Notes: a model not told the origin generated them from the sequence alone. Shown: positions 15,797 to 25,192, numbered from the stretch's first letter. The stretch is 54,919 nucleotides of DNA from Chitinophagales bacterium (GCA_022360175.1 JAKSDI010000075.1:1-54919); one strand, 5' to 3'. Made by a program: numbers and translations.

Positions 15797-17509
15797 TTAT
15801 TCCACTAAAAAAGTATGTTCTATACTGCTTGTATTACCACTGGCATCTTTTACTGTTAATAGTAAGGTGTGTTCGCCTTTTTCCAGATTGCCATCCACTA
15901 CATGTTCTATTAATTCATTCTTTTCATCATAAGTAAATAATACCCATTTCCCATCAATATAGCCTTCATAAGATAAGCTCTTTACATTGGAAGCTGTAGC
16001 CAATTGATCATTAATCAAAAACTGAAAACGATTGCCAGTTTTTACTTTATGTTTTATGCTTAAAGGTTGGATCGTAGGAGCTTCTTCATCTATCATAATC
16101 GAATAAGCACCCAATGCTCTTACTTTTGCATATAACCAACCTTTTTTCCATTCTCCTCCACAATGAGTGCTGTTGCCTTCTTCATCACAATAAACAATGA
16201 AAGCTTTATCTTTTAAAGATTCTTCTATAGATTGGTTGGGTTTTAATGCGATTTCAAAATACTTATGAACAGGGATTGCTGGGTCATGGAGATGATGAAT
16301 CAAGGAATATATTCCATATGAATTTTCATAGGATGCTGCATAATCAAAATAAGCATCTTGATAAAAAGTATTTTTAGGAAATCGTAGCTGGATGCCGGTA
16401 GCATTGATGCCATTAGCTTCTGCCTGAGGTAGAAAATAATTGTAATTAATAACGGAAGTTTTATTTTCTCCTGAACGTTTTAACCAAAATGTCAATGAAG
16501 ATTCATTTCCTGCCTGATCCTTTGCAATAACTTTCAACTTGACCTTCTCATTCTGAGACAAGCTGATGATTCCTTGATCTTTAAGGTAAATATGCTCCAG
16601 GTGATTGCCGGGTAATCGGTAACAACGATTGAAATAAGCTCCTTTCCCTTTCCAATCTCTATAATCCAAATGGGCATTCAGATAGCGCATTTGCGAGAGT
16701 TGAAAAGTCTCCATATTAACATGAAAGAGTAGGGAGTCATTTTGATAAAGTAACAATTCAAAAATACCATTCAAATTAGGTGCTGCATCCAGCAAGTCGA
16801 AAGTTTTAACTGCTATACCTGTATGTGTATATGGAGTGAGTAGAGTGTCTTTACCTGATAGGCGATAAGCTTTTCTATTTTGCTTCCGCAAATTATAAAC
16901 TTCACCAGGGAAGCAACTACCATCATTTCCAATCTGATACAATTTCAGCTGATGCAATTGGGGCGGTCTATGGTCACCAATGGGTAAACCAAATAACAAA
17001 GGATTAATAGGTTGTCCTGAAGGAGTATCTCGTATCTCAAAATGAACATGTGGTCCAAAAGAACGGCCAGTAATACCAATTTCTCCAATCTTTTCTCCTT
17101 TTTGAAATTCGAATTGCCCAGGTGTAGGATGCAATTCTATTTCAAAGCTTTTAGTCAAGTATTGTTCTTGTTTTACGTACTGCTCTAGAGCTGGAGTAAA
17201 GCGGTTCATATGAGCATAAACACTAGTGTATCCATTGGGGTGGCTTATATATAAGACCTTACCATAACCTCCCGAACCTACTTTTATACGAGATACATAA
17301 CCAGCGGCTGCGGCTAGAAGAGGTTGTCCTACGTATCCTTTAATATCCAGGCCAGCATGAAAATGCTGGGGACGTAACTCACCAAAAGTGCCCGAAAGTC
17401 GCAATGCTCCATTAATAGGCGCTTGAAAATAATGCTGAGGATATTCTGCTTCACTCTGTTGTGTAAATGCCAATAAAAAAAGAGTAGCGATAATAATACT
17501 GGTTCTCAA
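15797..17509 (-). CDS. Secreted M23 family (LytM-type) metallopeptidase with C-terminal extension
   Basis: The 570-residue protein has a signal peptide (about 1-20) and a LytM/M23 domain at about 30-165 with zinc-binding HAGLD (H51, D55) and GPHVHFEIR (catalytic H154, zinc ligand H156). Family members cleave peptidoglycan cross-links or act as divisome regulators; all key residues are present, so activity is likely. The remaining ~400 residues are strand-rich and have no recognised domain but are shared by long M23 proteins of Bacteroidota. The start is TTG at 17509: an in-frame stop lies just upstream and the next ATG is far inside the enzyme domain. Confidence 0.9.
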   Translation of the reverse strand: MRTSIIIATLFLLAFTQQSEAEYPQHYFQAPINGALRLSGTFGELRPQHFHAGLDIKGYVGQPLLAAAAGYVSRIKVGSGGYGKVLYISHPNGYTSVYAHMNRFTPALEQYVKQEQYLTKSFEIELHPTPGQFEFQKGEKIGEIGITGRSFGPHVHFEIRDTPSGQPINPLLFGLPIGDHRPPQLHQLKLYQIGNDGSCFPGEVYNLRKQNRKAYRLSGKDTLLTPYTHTGIAVKTFDLLDAAPNLNGIFELLLYQNDSLLFHVNMETFQLSQMRYLNAHLDYRDWKGKGAYFNRCYRLPGNHLEHIYLKDQGIISLSQNEKVKLKVIAKDQAGNESSLTFWLKRSGENKTSVINYNYFLPQAEANGINATGIQLRFPKNTFYQDAYFDYAASYENSYGIYSLIHHLHDPAIPVHKYFEIALKPNQSIEESLKDKAFIVYCDEEGNSTHCGGEWKKGWLYAKVRALGAYSIMIDEEAPTIQPLSIKHKVKTGNRFQFLINDQLATASNVKSLSYEGYIDGKWVLFTYDEKNELIEHVVDGNLEKGEHTLLLTVKDASGNTSSIEHTFLVE

Positions 17510-17896
17510 TAGTAGCTATGTTTATTCCAACTGGAAGATACTAATTTTAGTAGATAGTGTTTAGTTGGCAGTATTCAGTAAGTAGTATCTCTAAAAGGTA
17601 GAGTGGGGGAATTTTACTGGGGGAAAGAGAATGATGAAAAGTGATTAGTGAATTGTGATATTTCAACTATGCTTGTCAGCTCCAAGAGGCGATTGATGTT
17701 GGTTTGGTATATGTCAAATAAGTTCGCTAATAGCGCTTTTTGGTTTAATGTATTGATAATTAGCTCTTTGTGGAAAGGAGTGTTCTGCTAGAAAGCACAG
17801 CTCTTCATAAACTAATTCCCGAAAGCCATTTGACTATACAGCCATATAACTATATAAACCTCTAACTACATAACTACATATAGGTCTCTAATCACA
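17510..17896. other. Intergenic region with degenerate short repeats
   Basis: No ORF of substance is present. Short periodic words occur: GTGATTAGTGAATTGTGATA at 17641-17660 (18 of 20 bases match a site at 45432-45451), a GGCAGTATTCAGTAAGTAG-like stretch near 17569, and tandem AACTACATA units near 17868-17883. These resemble low-complexity repeats seen elsewhere in the window. Confidence 0.5.
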
Positions 17897-18595
17897 TCAT
17901 CCTTCATCTCTCCATTTTGCCCAACTACCTATCAGTGTATTGTTTTTTTCGTTGCGTTCTAAGGTATCTAGAAAAGACTCCCGCGAAATACTTTCTGCAC
18001 CAAGGCTGCTAAGATGTTTGGTTTCTTGCTGGCAATCAATTAACCAGAAATTTCTTTTTTGCAATTCGCGAACAAGTGTTATGAATCCAAATTTAGAAGC
18101 ATTAGTTGCTTTTGTAAACATAGATTCTCCAAAAAAGACTTTACCCAGAGAAAGGCCATAAAGACCTCCGACTAAATTTTCTTCCTCCCACACTTCTACA
18201 GAATGAGCATACCCCAATTGATGCAAACGAGTATATCCTTCAAGCATTTCTGAGGTAATCCATGTGCCTTTTTGGCCTGGCCGTTTTTGTGCTCCACAAG
18301 CACGCATGATGCTTTCAAAGTGTTGATCAAAAGTCACCTTGTATTTCTTCTGATTGAAATAAGGCCGCATACTTTTAGATACCTTGAGCTTGTCAGGAAA
18401 TAGGACAAAACGAGGATCAGGGCACCACCATAGAATTGGCTCTCCGGGATTGTACCAGGGGAAAATTCCAATAGAATATGCTTTTAATAAGCGCTCAGGA
18501 GTGAGGTCTCCTCCTACAGCCAAGACCCCTTCTGGTTCAGCAAGATGCTGAGGAGGGAATTCATAATGATGATCAGATAACCAGTATATCGGCAT
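17897..18595 (-). CDS. aat: Leucyl/phenylalanyl-tRNA--protein transferase
   Basis: The 232-residue protein shows the conserved Aat pattern: EGVLAVGGDLTPERLLKAY, GIFPWY, ILWWCPDPRFVLFP, and GGLYGLSLGKVFFGESMF. Aat transfers Leu or Phe from charged tRNA to proteins with N-terminal Lys or Arg, creating N-degrons read by ClpS and degraded by ClpAP. Length is typical (about 210-240). The ATG at 18595 starts directly with MPIYWL. It lies 50 bp after clpS on the same strand, so the tagging enzyme and its reader probably form an operon. Confidence 0.95.
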   Translation of the reverse strand: MPIYWLSDHHYEFPPQHLAEPEGVLAVGGDLTPERLLKAYSIGIFPWYNPGEPILWWCPDPRFVLFPDKLKVSKSMRPYFNQKKYKVTFDQHFESIMRACGAQKRPGQKGTWITSEMLEGYTRLHQLGYAHSVEVWEEENLVGGLYGLSLGKVFFGESMFTKATNASKFGFITLVRELQKRNFWLIDCQQETKHLSSLGAESISRESFLDTLERNEKNNTLIGSWAKWRDEG

Positions 18596-18645
18596 TGTTA
18601 GCGTTTCGTATTATGCCGGGGGATATAAAACAGAGGAATACAAAA

Positions 18646-18960
18646 CTAATTATTCTCTTCTATTACAGCAGAGAGCCCTCTATCAACAAGAGCATCTTTT
18701 TTGGGTTTAAGAACATTCTTAGGAGCGGTTTTTACAGTCGCTTTTCCTTTAAAGTGGATAATTAACGAAAGTTGCTCTGATTGTTCATGAGTGTGTCCCA
18801 ATATTTCCATAAAACACTGAACAACCCAGTCGAAGGTATTATGATCATCATTATAGACAATCAGTTGAGCAAGTTCTCCCTGATCCGAATCTGCTATTTC
18901 GTCTTCAACTAATACTTCTTCTTCCAACTCTTCATACGCTCCATTGTAAAATGCTCGCAT
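18646..18960 (-). CDS. clpS: ATP-dependent Clp protease adaptor ClpS
   Basis: About 104 residues from ATG 18960; an open frame runs 25 codons further but crosses a hairpin and encodes an unlikely leader. The ClpS core shows the N-degron pocket residues Asn-Asp-Asp (LIVYNDDHNTF) and the His of IIHFKGKA. ClpS delivers proteins with N-terminal Leu, Phe, Tyr or Trp to ClpA/ClpC. The gatekeeper position held by Met in Escherichia coli is Phe here (NDD-HNT-F). An acidic N-terminal extension precedes the core. It is adjacent to aat, giving a complete tag-and-read pair. Confidence 0.9.
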   Translation of the reverse strand: MRAFYNGAYEELEEEVLVEDEIADSDQGELAQLIVYNDDHNTFDWVVQCFMEILGHTHEQSEQLSLIIHFKGKATVKTAPKNVLKPKKDALVDRGLSAVIEENN

Positions 18961-18994
18961 AGCTTCGGATTTAAAAATTAACAGAAAGCATGGA

Positions 18995-19039
18995 TTTTTT
19001 GACAATCCTTTCAGTAAACAGAAAAAGATTGTCAAAAAA
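18995..19039. terminator. 13-bp stem hairpin between peroxiredoxin and clpS
   Basis: TTTTTTGACAATC (18995-19007) pairs perfectly with 19027-19039 around a 19-base loop. It lies between the stop of the leftward peroxiredoxin gene (19056) and the clpS start (18960). The T run lies on the 5' arm on either strand, so it is not a standard intrinsic terminator, but its position suggests transcript-end or attenuation function. Confidence 0.5.
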
Positions 19040-19055
19040 ATCGATAGTTAAGATA

Positions 19056-19526
19056 TTAGTTACTTTCCTGTAAAGTTTCTTTAACTGCTGCAAAGTTAGG
19101 GAGCTCTCCGGCATTATCCAACACTTCGGCATAACGAACTGTTCCTTCTTTGTCAATAACAAAGGCTGCACGCTTGGAAACGCCTTTTAAACCTAACACA
19201 AACTCTTCATAATAAGCACCATAATTTTGAGAAACTTCTTTATTGAAATCAGACAATAAAGGGAAATTTAGGTTTTGATCAGATTTAAATTTATCCAGTG
19301 TGAATGGAGAATCTACGGATATTGCCAGAATTTCTGCATCTAATCCCTGATACGATGCTATATTATCTCTCATACCACATAACTCAGTAGTACATACACC
19401 CGTAAAGGCCATAGGGAAAAATAACAACACTACATTTTTTCCTTTATATTGATCTAGTGAAATAGATTCTTTTTCGGAAGAAACAAGTGTAAAAACAGGA
19501 GCTTTATCGCCAACTTGAACAGACAT
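19056..19526 (-). CDS. Peroxiredoxin (AhpE/BCP-like, AhpC/TSA family)
   Basis: A 156-residue product from ATG 19526 (MSVQVGDKAP), the usual family start; the frame is open eight codons upstream. The peroxidatic site is FTGVCTTELC with Cys45 as peroxidatic cysteine and Cys50 five residues later as a possible resolving cysteine, as in BCP/PrxQ enzymes. The enzyme should reduce hydrogen peroxide and organic peroxides in the cytoplasm, using thioredoxin or a similar donor. No signal peptide. A hairpin follows it on the clpS side. Confidence 0.92.
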   Translation of the reverse strand: MSVQVGDKAPVFTLVSSEKESISLDQYKGKNVVLLFFPMAFTGVCTTELCGMRDNIASYQGLDAEILAISVDSPFTLDKFKSDQNLNFPLLSDFNKEVSQNYGAYYEEFVLGLKGVSKRAAFVIDKEGTVRYAEVLDNAGELPNFAAVKETLQESN

Positions 19527-19596
19527 AATTAATTTTTTATGATTAGTCAACCATTTCTTAACAACAGAACTTTATAATTGATTAAAGAAACAGAGA

Positions 19597-20169
19597 TTAT
19601 TTAAGACTCACTTCTATTAGTTTTTTTAATTCGGGTAATACCTCGGCTTCAAACCAGGGATTTTTTTTGCGCCAGATATTGTTCCGGGGAGATGGGTGTG
19701 GTAAGGGGAAATAATTAGGTAAATAATCTTGATAGTTTTTCACTGTTTCTGTAAGCGTCCTTCGTTTATGAGACCCCAAGTAAAAATTTTGAGCATATTG
19801 CCCAATTAATAAAGTCAGCTTCACCTCTTTGAGTTCCTGCAATAACAATGGGTGCCATTTAGGAGCACATTCTGGACGTGGAGGTAAATCTCCAGATTTC
19901 CCTTTTCCTGGATAACAAAAACCCATTGGTAGGATAGCAAAGCAGGCAGGATCATAAAACTGAGATGCTGTGATACCAAGCCAATCTCTTAAATTATCTC
20001 CGCTTTTGTCTTGCCAGGGCACACCACTTTCATGGACCTTACGCCCTGGAGCTTGTCCTATGATAACAATTCTACTTTCAGGAACTGCTTCAAAAACAGG
20101 ACGGCATCCATGTGGCAAAAAATCGGCACAAATAGTACATGTACGTGCGCTCTTTTTTAATTCTTCCAT
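19597..20169 (-). CDS. Uracil-DNA glycosylase family protein
   Basis: A 190-residue member of the UDG superfamily from ATG 20169 (a TTG ten codons upstream is less likely). It has an N-terminal CTIC motif with a further Cys eight residues on (Cys 11, 14, 22), IIGQAPGRKVHESGVPWQD, the conserved LPMGFCYPGKGKSGDLPPRP, and the C-terminal LPHPSPRNNIW. This branch is widespread and very well conserved, but true uracil excision by it is not established to my knowledge. A role in DNA repair is inferred from the fold. It stands alone, 70 bp upstream of the peroxiredoxin gene. Confidence 0.88.
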   Translation of the reverse strand: MEELKKSARTCTICADFLPHGCRPVFEAVPESRIVIIGQAPGRKVHESGVPWQDKSGDNLRDWLGITASQFYDPACFAILPMGFCYPGKGKSGDLPPRPECAPKWHPLLLQELKEVKLTLLIGQYAQNFYLGSHKRRTLTETVKNYQDYLPNYFPLPHPSPRNNIWRKKNPWFEAEVLPELKKLIEVSLK

Positions 20170-20230
20170 TAGCGATCTCAAAAATTGGACTTTCAACAAA
20201 AATATATAAATAATCGTCGTTTTTTGAGGA

Positions 20231-20321
20231 AGTAACTTTTAAGCAAAACAAGATGAAAGGAGGACGACCTTCCTGATAGCTATCGGATGATTCTTTAACG
20301 CAGTATTGCTTAAAAAGAACC
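20231..20321. repeat. Palindromic repeat, degenerate relative of the 808-978 core
   Basis: Outer arms ACTTTTAAGCAAAAC (about 20235-20249) and the complement of 20298-20320 form a long imperfect hairpin around a core CTGATAGCTATCGG (20273-20286). The core and the right side (TTTAACGCAGTATTG...TAAAAAG) match the inside of the 808-978 element (TTTAACACAGCAT...TAAAAAG). The AGTGCC ends are absent. It lies between the divergent UDG-family and EamA genes. Confidence 0.6.
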
Positions 20322-20368
20322 TATCAGAATTATTAAAGTAATATTGATCACCTGCTTAAATGAAGTAG

Positions 20369-20376
20369 TACTTTTG
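20369..20376 (+). promoter_or_regulatory. Candidate Bacteroidota promoter for the EamA gene
   Basis: TACTTTTG fits the TAnnTTTG -7 consensus; a TTG lies 22 bases upstream (20344-20346), near the spacing expected for the -33 box. The element is 44 bases before the EamA ATG at 20420. Confidence 0.45.
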
Positions 20377-20419
20377 CCAATGTATAATAAGCGTTCAGGC
20401 AATTTAAAGTTAAAGCAAA

Positions 20420-21310
20420 ATGGATAATGTTAAAAGAGCTTACCTGGAATTACATGTGGCAGTATTCCTTTTTGGGTTTACTGCTATTCTTGGTGATTTG
20501 ATACAGCTCTCCGCACTGGTAATTGTCTGGTGGAGGGTACTGATTACCAGCATTAGTATGCTCTTTTTAATCAGAGTAGGAAAACTATTTCGAACTCTAC
20601 CACTAAAATCTATTCTTCAGTTTATGGGGATAGGAGTGTTGGTTGCTATACATTGGGTCGCTTTTTATGGGGCAATTAAATTATCTAATGCATCCATTAC
20701 GCTGGTCTGTATGGCTACTACTTCTTTTTTCACATCCTTGGTAGAACCGCTCATTATGAGGCAGCGTATACGTTGGTTTGAAATAGCCCTGGGCCTGCTT
20801 ATTATTCCTGGTATGGCGCTAATAGTACAGACCACTGATGCTTCCATGAATTATGGTATTTTACTGGGGCTCCTTGCTGCTTTCACTGCAGCTCTTTTTG
20901 CTACCTTTAATAAGCGATTAATTGGACAATCTGACGAGCTCAATATCACCTTTCTGGAATTGGGCAGTGCCTGGTTGGTATTGAGCCTGGTATTACCTTA
21001 TTATTTGTATCAAAACCAGGGGGCAATTGTATTTATGCCTTCTAAATCCGATTGGTTATACTTGATAGTACTGGCATTATTGTGTACAACGCTTGCTTAT
21101 GTCCTTGCTCTTAGAGCTCTAAGGTACCTTTCTGCTTTTGCATCCAATCTAACTGTCAACCTGGAGCCAGTCTATGGGATTGCTTTAGCATGGCTGATAC
21201 TCAATGAAAATGAAGAACTGGCTCCCAACTTCTATTGGGGAGTATTTATCATTTTACTGGCTGTTTTTAGCTACCCGCTACTAAAGCGAATGATGCGTAA
21301 GCAGGGATAG
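20420..21310 (+). CDS. EamA-family (DMT superfamily) transporter
   Basis: The 296-residue protein has ten hydrophobic segments arranged as two EamA five-helix halves, with the typical short cytoplasmic N-terminus and the ALRYLSAFASNLTVNLEPVYG signature in the second half leading into helix 9. Members export or import metabolites such as amino acids or purines across the inner membrane; the substrate cannot be read from sequence. ATG 20420 fits the first helix closely. It is monocistronic or co-transcribed with the following secreted protein (91-bp gap). Confidence 0.9.
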   Translation: MDNVKRAYLELHVAVFLFGFTAILGDLIQLSALVIVWWRVLITSISMLFLIRVGKLFRTLPLKSILQFMGIGVLVAIHWVAFYGAIKLSNASITLVCMATTSFFTSLVEPLIMRQRIRWFEIALGLLIIPGMALIVQTTDASMNYGILLGLLAAFTAALFATFNKRLIGQSDELNITFLELGSAWLVLSLVLPYYLYQNQGAIVFMPSKSDWLYLIVLALLCTTLAYVLALRALRYLSAFASNLTVNLEPVYGIALAWLILNENEELAPNFYWGVFIILLAVFSYPLLKRMMRKQG

Positions 21311-21401
21311 TTTTGACATGTTTTTACTATATTTATAGCAGAAGGGCCTTTAGAAATAAACAGCTCTTTTTAACCTAACTACTCACCCAACTGCACGGAT
21401 T

Positions 21402-23111
21402 ATGCTACGAATCATACTACTGATTGCTGCCCTTCATGTTATTAGCTTACCAATAATTGCTCAACAAGTACCTGATCTTGACTTTGAGACTGCTTCTTTT
21501 GAAGCTCGTTATGAAATGGGAAATGGCCCTGTCATTGGTATTGATGGAGGGCATAATAATTTCCATCAACTGGATGGAGGCTTTGCACCTTTTGGTAAAT
21601 TGTTATCTGCGGATGGGTACAATATAAAAGCCATTGAGTCCATTACAAAAGAAGAGTTGACGGCTCTAGATATTTTAGTTATAGCCAACCCTTTGCATGA
21701 ATCCAATATTGGTAATTGGCAAAACCCTACCCCTTCAGCTTATACGGATACTGAAATTCAAATAATTAAGAAATGGGTGCATGAAGGTGGTCGTTTATTG
21801 CTCATAGCAGATCATATGCCTTTTGGTGGAGCTGCTAATAAACTGGCAGAAACATTTGGTTTTTCTTATGAAAATGGATTTGTAATTAACCCTGATCAGC
21901 AATGGCCGCCAGATAAATATTCTCAAAAAGAAGGCAACCTCTATCCTTCTATTTTTACAATGGGTATAGACTCTATTAGCGCATTTACTGGTTCTGCATT
22001 AAAAACAGGCAAAGGAGCTACTATCATTGCTTCCTTTCCCGAAACACATCAGTTGCTATTGCCTGAGGTAGCTTGGCAGTTTGATGAAAATACGCCTCAA
22101 AAACCACTAGATAATTATGCAATGGGAGCTGCAATGGAATATGGTAAAGGGAAAGCCGCTTTCTTTACGGAAGCAGCAATGTTTACTGCTCAAATTGCTC
22201 AAGGCCAGTATAAGGTAGGGTTTAATGCAAGGGAAGCACCACAAAACCAAAACTTTGTGCTAAATGTGATTCATTGGCTCGATAAAAACAGTCCTGAAAG
22301 TATCGTTTATGACAATCTTAGAGCAATGAAGCTGGCCTTTGAAGCCAATAAAATGGATGAAATAGCAGAGCTATACACCTCTGATGGTATCATCTATAAA
22401 CAATCTGGAGAGGAGGTAAGAGGAAAAGCTGCGATTAAAGATTATTGGCAAGGCTTAAAGGGGCGAGCCATTTCCTGGAACTCCTGGATATTAGATGTCG
22501 AGCAAGCAGGAGATCAAATAGTAGCTGTGTTTAGACTTGATCTAAGCTACAAGGATCACAAGAATAACGAGGTCACTTCCCCTACCAAAGCAATATTAGT
22601 ATACAAAAAGGAAGACGGCGAATATAAGCTCTTTCGGGATTTCTATGTATCGGTCAAAAAATGGGAAAAATCGCCCTTTGATTTTACAACGACTAAAGAG
22701 ATGGAGCACGATGATTTTTCCTTTTGGATCGGTAGTTGGAAAGTCTACAAAACGGGCACTGATACCCTTGTAGGTATGAGCCGTATAGAACCTATACTTG
22801 ATGGAAAAGCCATACGCGAATCCTACTACTCTACCTTAAGTGGTTATAAAGGCACCAGTATCAATACTTATGCTGCTGAAGATAAACAATGGGAGCAGTA
22901 TTGGGTGGATAATACTGGCACACGATTAATGCTTTCAGGGCATTTTTCCTACGGCAAAATGCTGCTATCAGATTGCGATCATTCCAAACAGAAGGTTTGT
23001 AACCTCATCACCTGGTTTAAGGATGGGTATACTGTACGGCAAATCTGGTCGCAAAGTGAAGATGGAGGCACTAATTGGAATACAATATTTGATGGCACTT
23101 ACAAGAAGTAG
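21402..23111 (+). CDS. Secreted three-domain fusion: DUF4350/GATase-like, SnoaL-like, DUF1579-like
   Basis: A 569-residue product with a signal peptide (ending IIAQ). Residues about 40-295 resemble the DUF4350/class I glutamine-amidotransferase-like fold found in ABC-type gliding proteins (VIGIDGGHNNFH, LLIADHMPFGGAAN). Residues about 300-415 look like a SnoaL/DUF4440 fold (FEANKMDEIAELYTSDGIIY, RGKAAIKDYW). Residues about 425-569 resemble DUF1579-type calycin-like domains (FSFWIGSWKVY, GGTNWNTIFDGTY). No catalytic Cys-His pair is evident in the first part. The fusion probably binds small ligands outside the cytoplasm; function is unknown. It ends 13 bp from the end of the convergent T9SS gene. 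Confidence 0.75.
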   Translation: MLRIILLIAALHVISLPIIAQQVPDLDFETASFEARYEMGNGPVIGIDGGHNNFHQLDGGFAPFGKLLSADGYNIKAIESITKEELTALDILVIANPLHESNIGNWQNPTPSAYTDTEIQIIKKWVHEGGRLLLIADHMPFGGAANKLAETFGFSYENGFVINPDQQWPPDKYSQKEGNLYPSIFTMGIDSISAFTGSALKTGKGATIIASFPETHQLLLPEVAWQFDENTPQKPLDNYAMGAAMEYGKGKAAFFTEAAMFTAQIAQGQYKVGFNAREAPQNQNFVLNVIHWLDKNSPESIVYDNLRAMKLAFEANKMDEIAELYTSDGIIYKQSGEEVRGKAAIKDYWQGLKGRAISWNSWILDVEQAGDQIVAVFRLDLSYKDHKNNEVTSPTKAILVYKKEDGEYKLFRDFYVSVKKWEKSPFDFTTTKEMEHDDFSFWIGSWKVYKTGTDTLVGMSRIEPILDGKAIRESYYSTLSGYKGTSINTYAAEDKQWEQYWVDNTGTRLMLSGHFSYGKMLLSDCDHSKQKVCNLITWFKDGYTVRQIWSQSEDGGTNWNTIFDGTYKK

Positions 23112-23124
23112 CTTTGCTGCTTTA

Positions 23125-24975
23125 TTATTGGGTATTAACTACTACCCATTTCCACTGTTGTATTTTATTGCCGTAAAGGTCACTAGCTATTACGACATAA
23201 ATACCGGCAGGTAGATTAGTGCTCAAGCTACTTCCTGACTGATAAGCCTTTTCTTCTAACAATACTTGTCCTTGAAAATTACTTATTGTGATATTGTAGG
23301 GTTGTCCTTCTGGTAAAATAAGCTGCAATTGCCCTGAAGATGGATTAGGATATAATTGAGCATCTGCCATAGCTACTTCTTCGGTAGTAGAAACAGGAGA
23401 ACTACAGTCATAAATATTGTCTAAAATGGCTTGATACTTAGGGGCATCTTCATAAGGAGCGCTTTGATAAAACTGGCTTTCTAATAAGCCCCAGCTACCA
23501 TATTGGCCACTCGTTGGGGCGATAAATGAAAAGTTCATGAGTAAAGCGGGATCATCTCCTGTAGCAAAGGTTCTTAAAGAGTCATACCATTCATTATAGA
23601 GATCATACATGCCAGGATGTGATTGAGCTGCGACTAATGCCGGATTATAATCTTGTACGCTGCCAAATGGTTCGGGAGTCAAATGCTGGCCACCTTCGTA
23701 GTAGAGCATGGGGATATCTAGTTCTGTTGCAATGGATTCATGCTGATCTTTTGCCCATTCATAGGCAAAGTTGATCATATCCTCTCTGGCCATCTCGATG
23801 ACATCATCTGCTGTTGCATTTACTCCCAGATTTTCTAATTCGTTTATACTTTCTTCTGAAAAACCGAAATAAGCGGCTGGTGAAAAAGCATCAAAGCTAC
23901 CAGCTTCCATGTTAAACACAATACGATTGCTAACGTCTTGCCATGACATTTGCACACCGACAACTCTTATAATTCGATCTGGTGCTTCAGCAAACTCTTC
24001 GGTCCATATATCCAAGGCATTTTGTACAAAAGGAACGATACGTTCTGGCCAGGGAACATTTTGATCACCATTATCATGACAATAGGCAGTTTGAGAAAAG
24101 ATCCAATTCCAGATTTCATTGGAATACTCTACATATATTTTCAGATCAGAATCTAGTTCATCTCTAAAGAATTGAGCCATTTGGTGGATGTAATCATCAT
24201 TGGCAGCGTGGGGAATACAGACCCAGGCATCAGCTTGCTTGAGGTTACAAAGTTCTACCCACCACTCATATGGCACTCCGTCTTGAGTGTAGGTATAGTC
24301 ATCTATTTTGGACCTTTGGTTCCATTCTACTAATTGGGAGCCATTGGTGTAGCCCCAATCCATGAAACGTAATGTATTAAACGGCATTAGTTTTTCCAAC
24401 CACTCAGCCGTCCAGGGAGTATCTTCATAAGTATTTTCTGTTCCTGGTAACAAAAAACGGATATTGCGGATGTGGTTTCCCATTTGTGATTCCTGAAGCT
24501 CCATTACAATGATATCTGCTTCTCCAGGTGTCACATCCAGTACGATGCGTCCGGGTTCTTCATTTATAACAGTAGCATCTCCCCAAAAATTAAAAGAACC
24601 AATACCATCGTAGAGTACCACATATTCACCAGGGGGCAGTGCTGCTGTATTTGCCCAAACGCCCAATACTATTTGTGGAGCTTCCATACCAGGGATCTCG
24701 ATTGGTAAGCTTAGAGGATAACCATCTTCATCCAATGGAATTTGATCCAGGACTTGAGTATCCCATTCATTAGCACCACCGCCAACCCAGGCATTATTAT
24801 GAGTGGTCCAGGTACGTCCGTACTTCATAATATTTACAAAAGGCCATTCACTACCCCAATCAGCAGGGCCTGCCAGATTGGTTCCTATATGAAGGCGACA
24901 AGAATCGGGGAGTTGAGCATAAGTAATGTTGAAAGAAAAGAAGAGTACTGTTAAAGCGAATAAGCGTGTTTTCAT
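23125..24975 (-). CDS. T9SS-exported glycoside-hydrolase-like protein (clan GH-A features)
   Basis: The 616-residue protein has a signal peptide (ending TYAQ), a large central domain and a C-terminal type A sorting domain (about 540-616, starting LYPNPSSGQL). The central part shows features of (beta/alpha)8 clan GH-A glycosidases: an acid/base-type Asn-Glu in YVEYSNEIWN (E287) and a possible nucleophile Glu in MLYYEGGQH (E427). It has many Trp residues and is often annotated only as a cellulose-binding or hypothetical protein. Export to the cell surface by T9SS with C-terminal cleavage is expected. The target polysaccharide is unknown. Confidence 0.75.
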   Translation of the reverse strand: MKTRLFALTVLFFSFNITYAQLPDSCRLHIGTNLAGPADWGSEWPFVNIMKYGRTWTTHNNAWVGGGANEWDTQVLDQIPLDEDGYPLSLPIEIPGMEAPQIVLGVWANTAALPPGEYVVLYDGIGSFNFWGDATVINEEPGRIVLDVTPGEADIIVMELQESQMGNHIRNIRFLLPGTENTYEDTPWTAEWLEKLMPFNTLRFMDWGYTNGSQLVEWNQRSKIDDYTYTQDGVPYEWWVELCNLKQADAWVCIPHAANDDYIHQMAQFFRDELDSDLKIYVEYSNEIWNWIFSQTAYCHDNGDQNVPWPERIVPFVQNALDIWTEEFAEAPDRIIRVVGVQMSWQDVSNRIVFNMEAGSFDAFSPAAYFGFSEESINELENLGVNATADDVIEMAREDMINFAYEWAKDQHESIATELDIPMLYYEGGQHLTPEPFGSVQDYNPALVAAQSHPGMYDLYNEWYDSLRTFATGDDPALLMNFSFIAPTSGQYGSWGLLESQFYQSAPYEDAPKYQAILDNIYDCSSPVSTTEEVAMADAQLYPNPSSGQLQLILPEGQPYNITISNFQGQVLLEEKAYQSGSSLSTNLPAGIYVVIASDLYGNKIQQWKWVVVNTQ

Positions 24976-25192
24976 GATTTTATAATTATATGTTTCGGGA
25001 TTGATATTTTTATGCGCTCTTATTATGACTTCTACCTAAAGTAGGTGTTCACTTTTAATGCTATCCTGAATAGTTCTCATATATTTCCAGTTTAGCTTTT
25101 CCTTTATTTATTAGAATAGCATACAGCTAATATAAAACTGTTTGAGCAGCAAGAAAAGATTTGATAATATCAAAATTATAATAGGATAGGGA

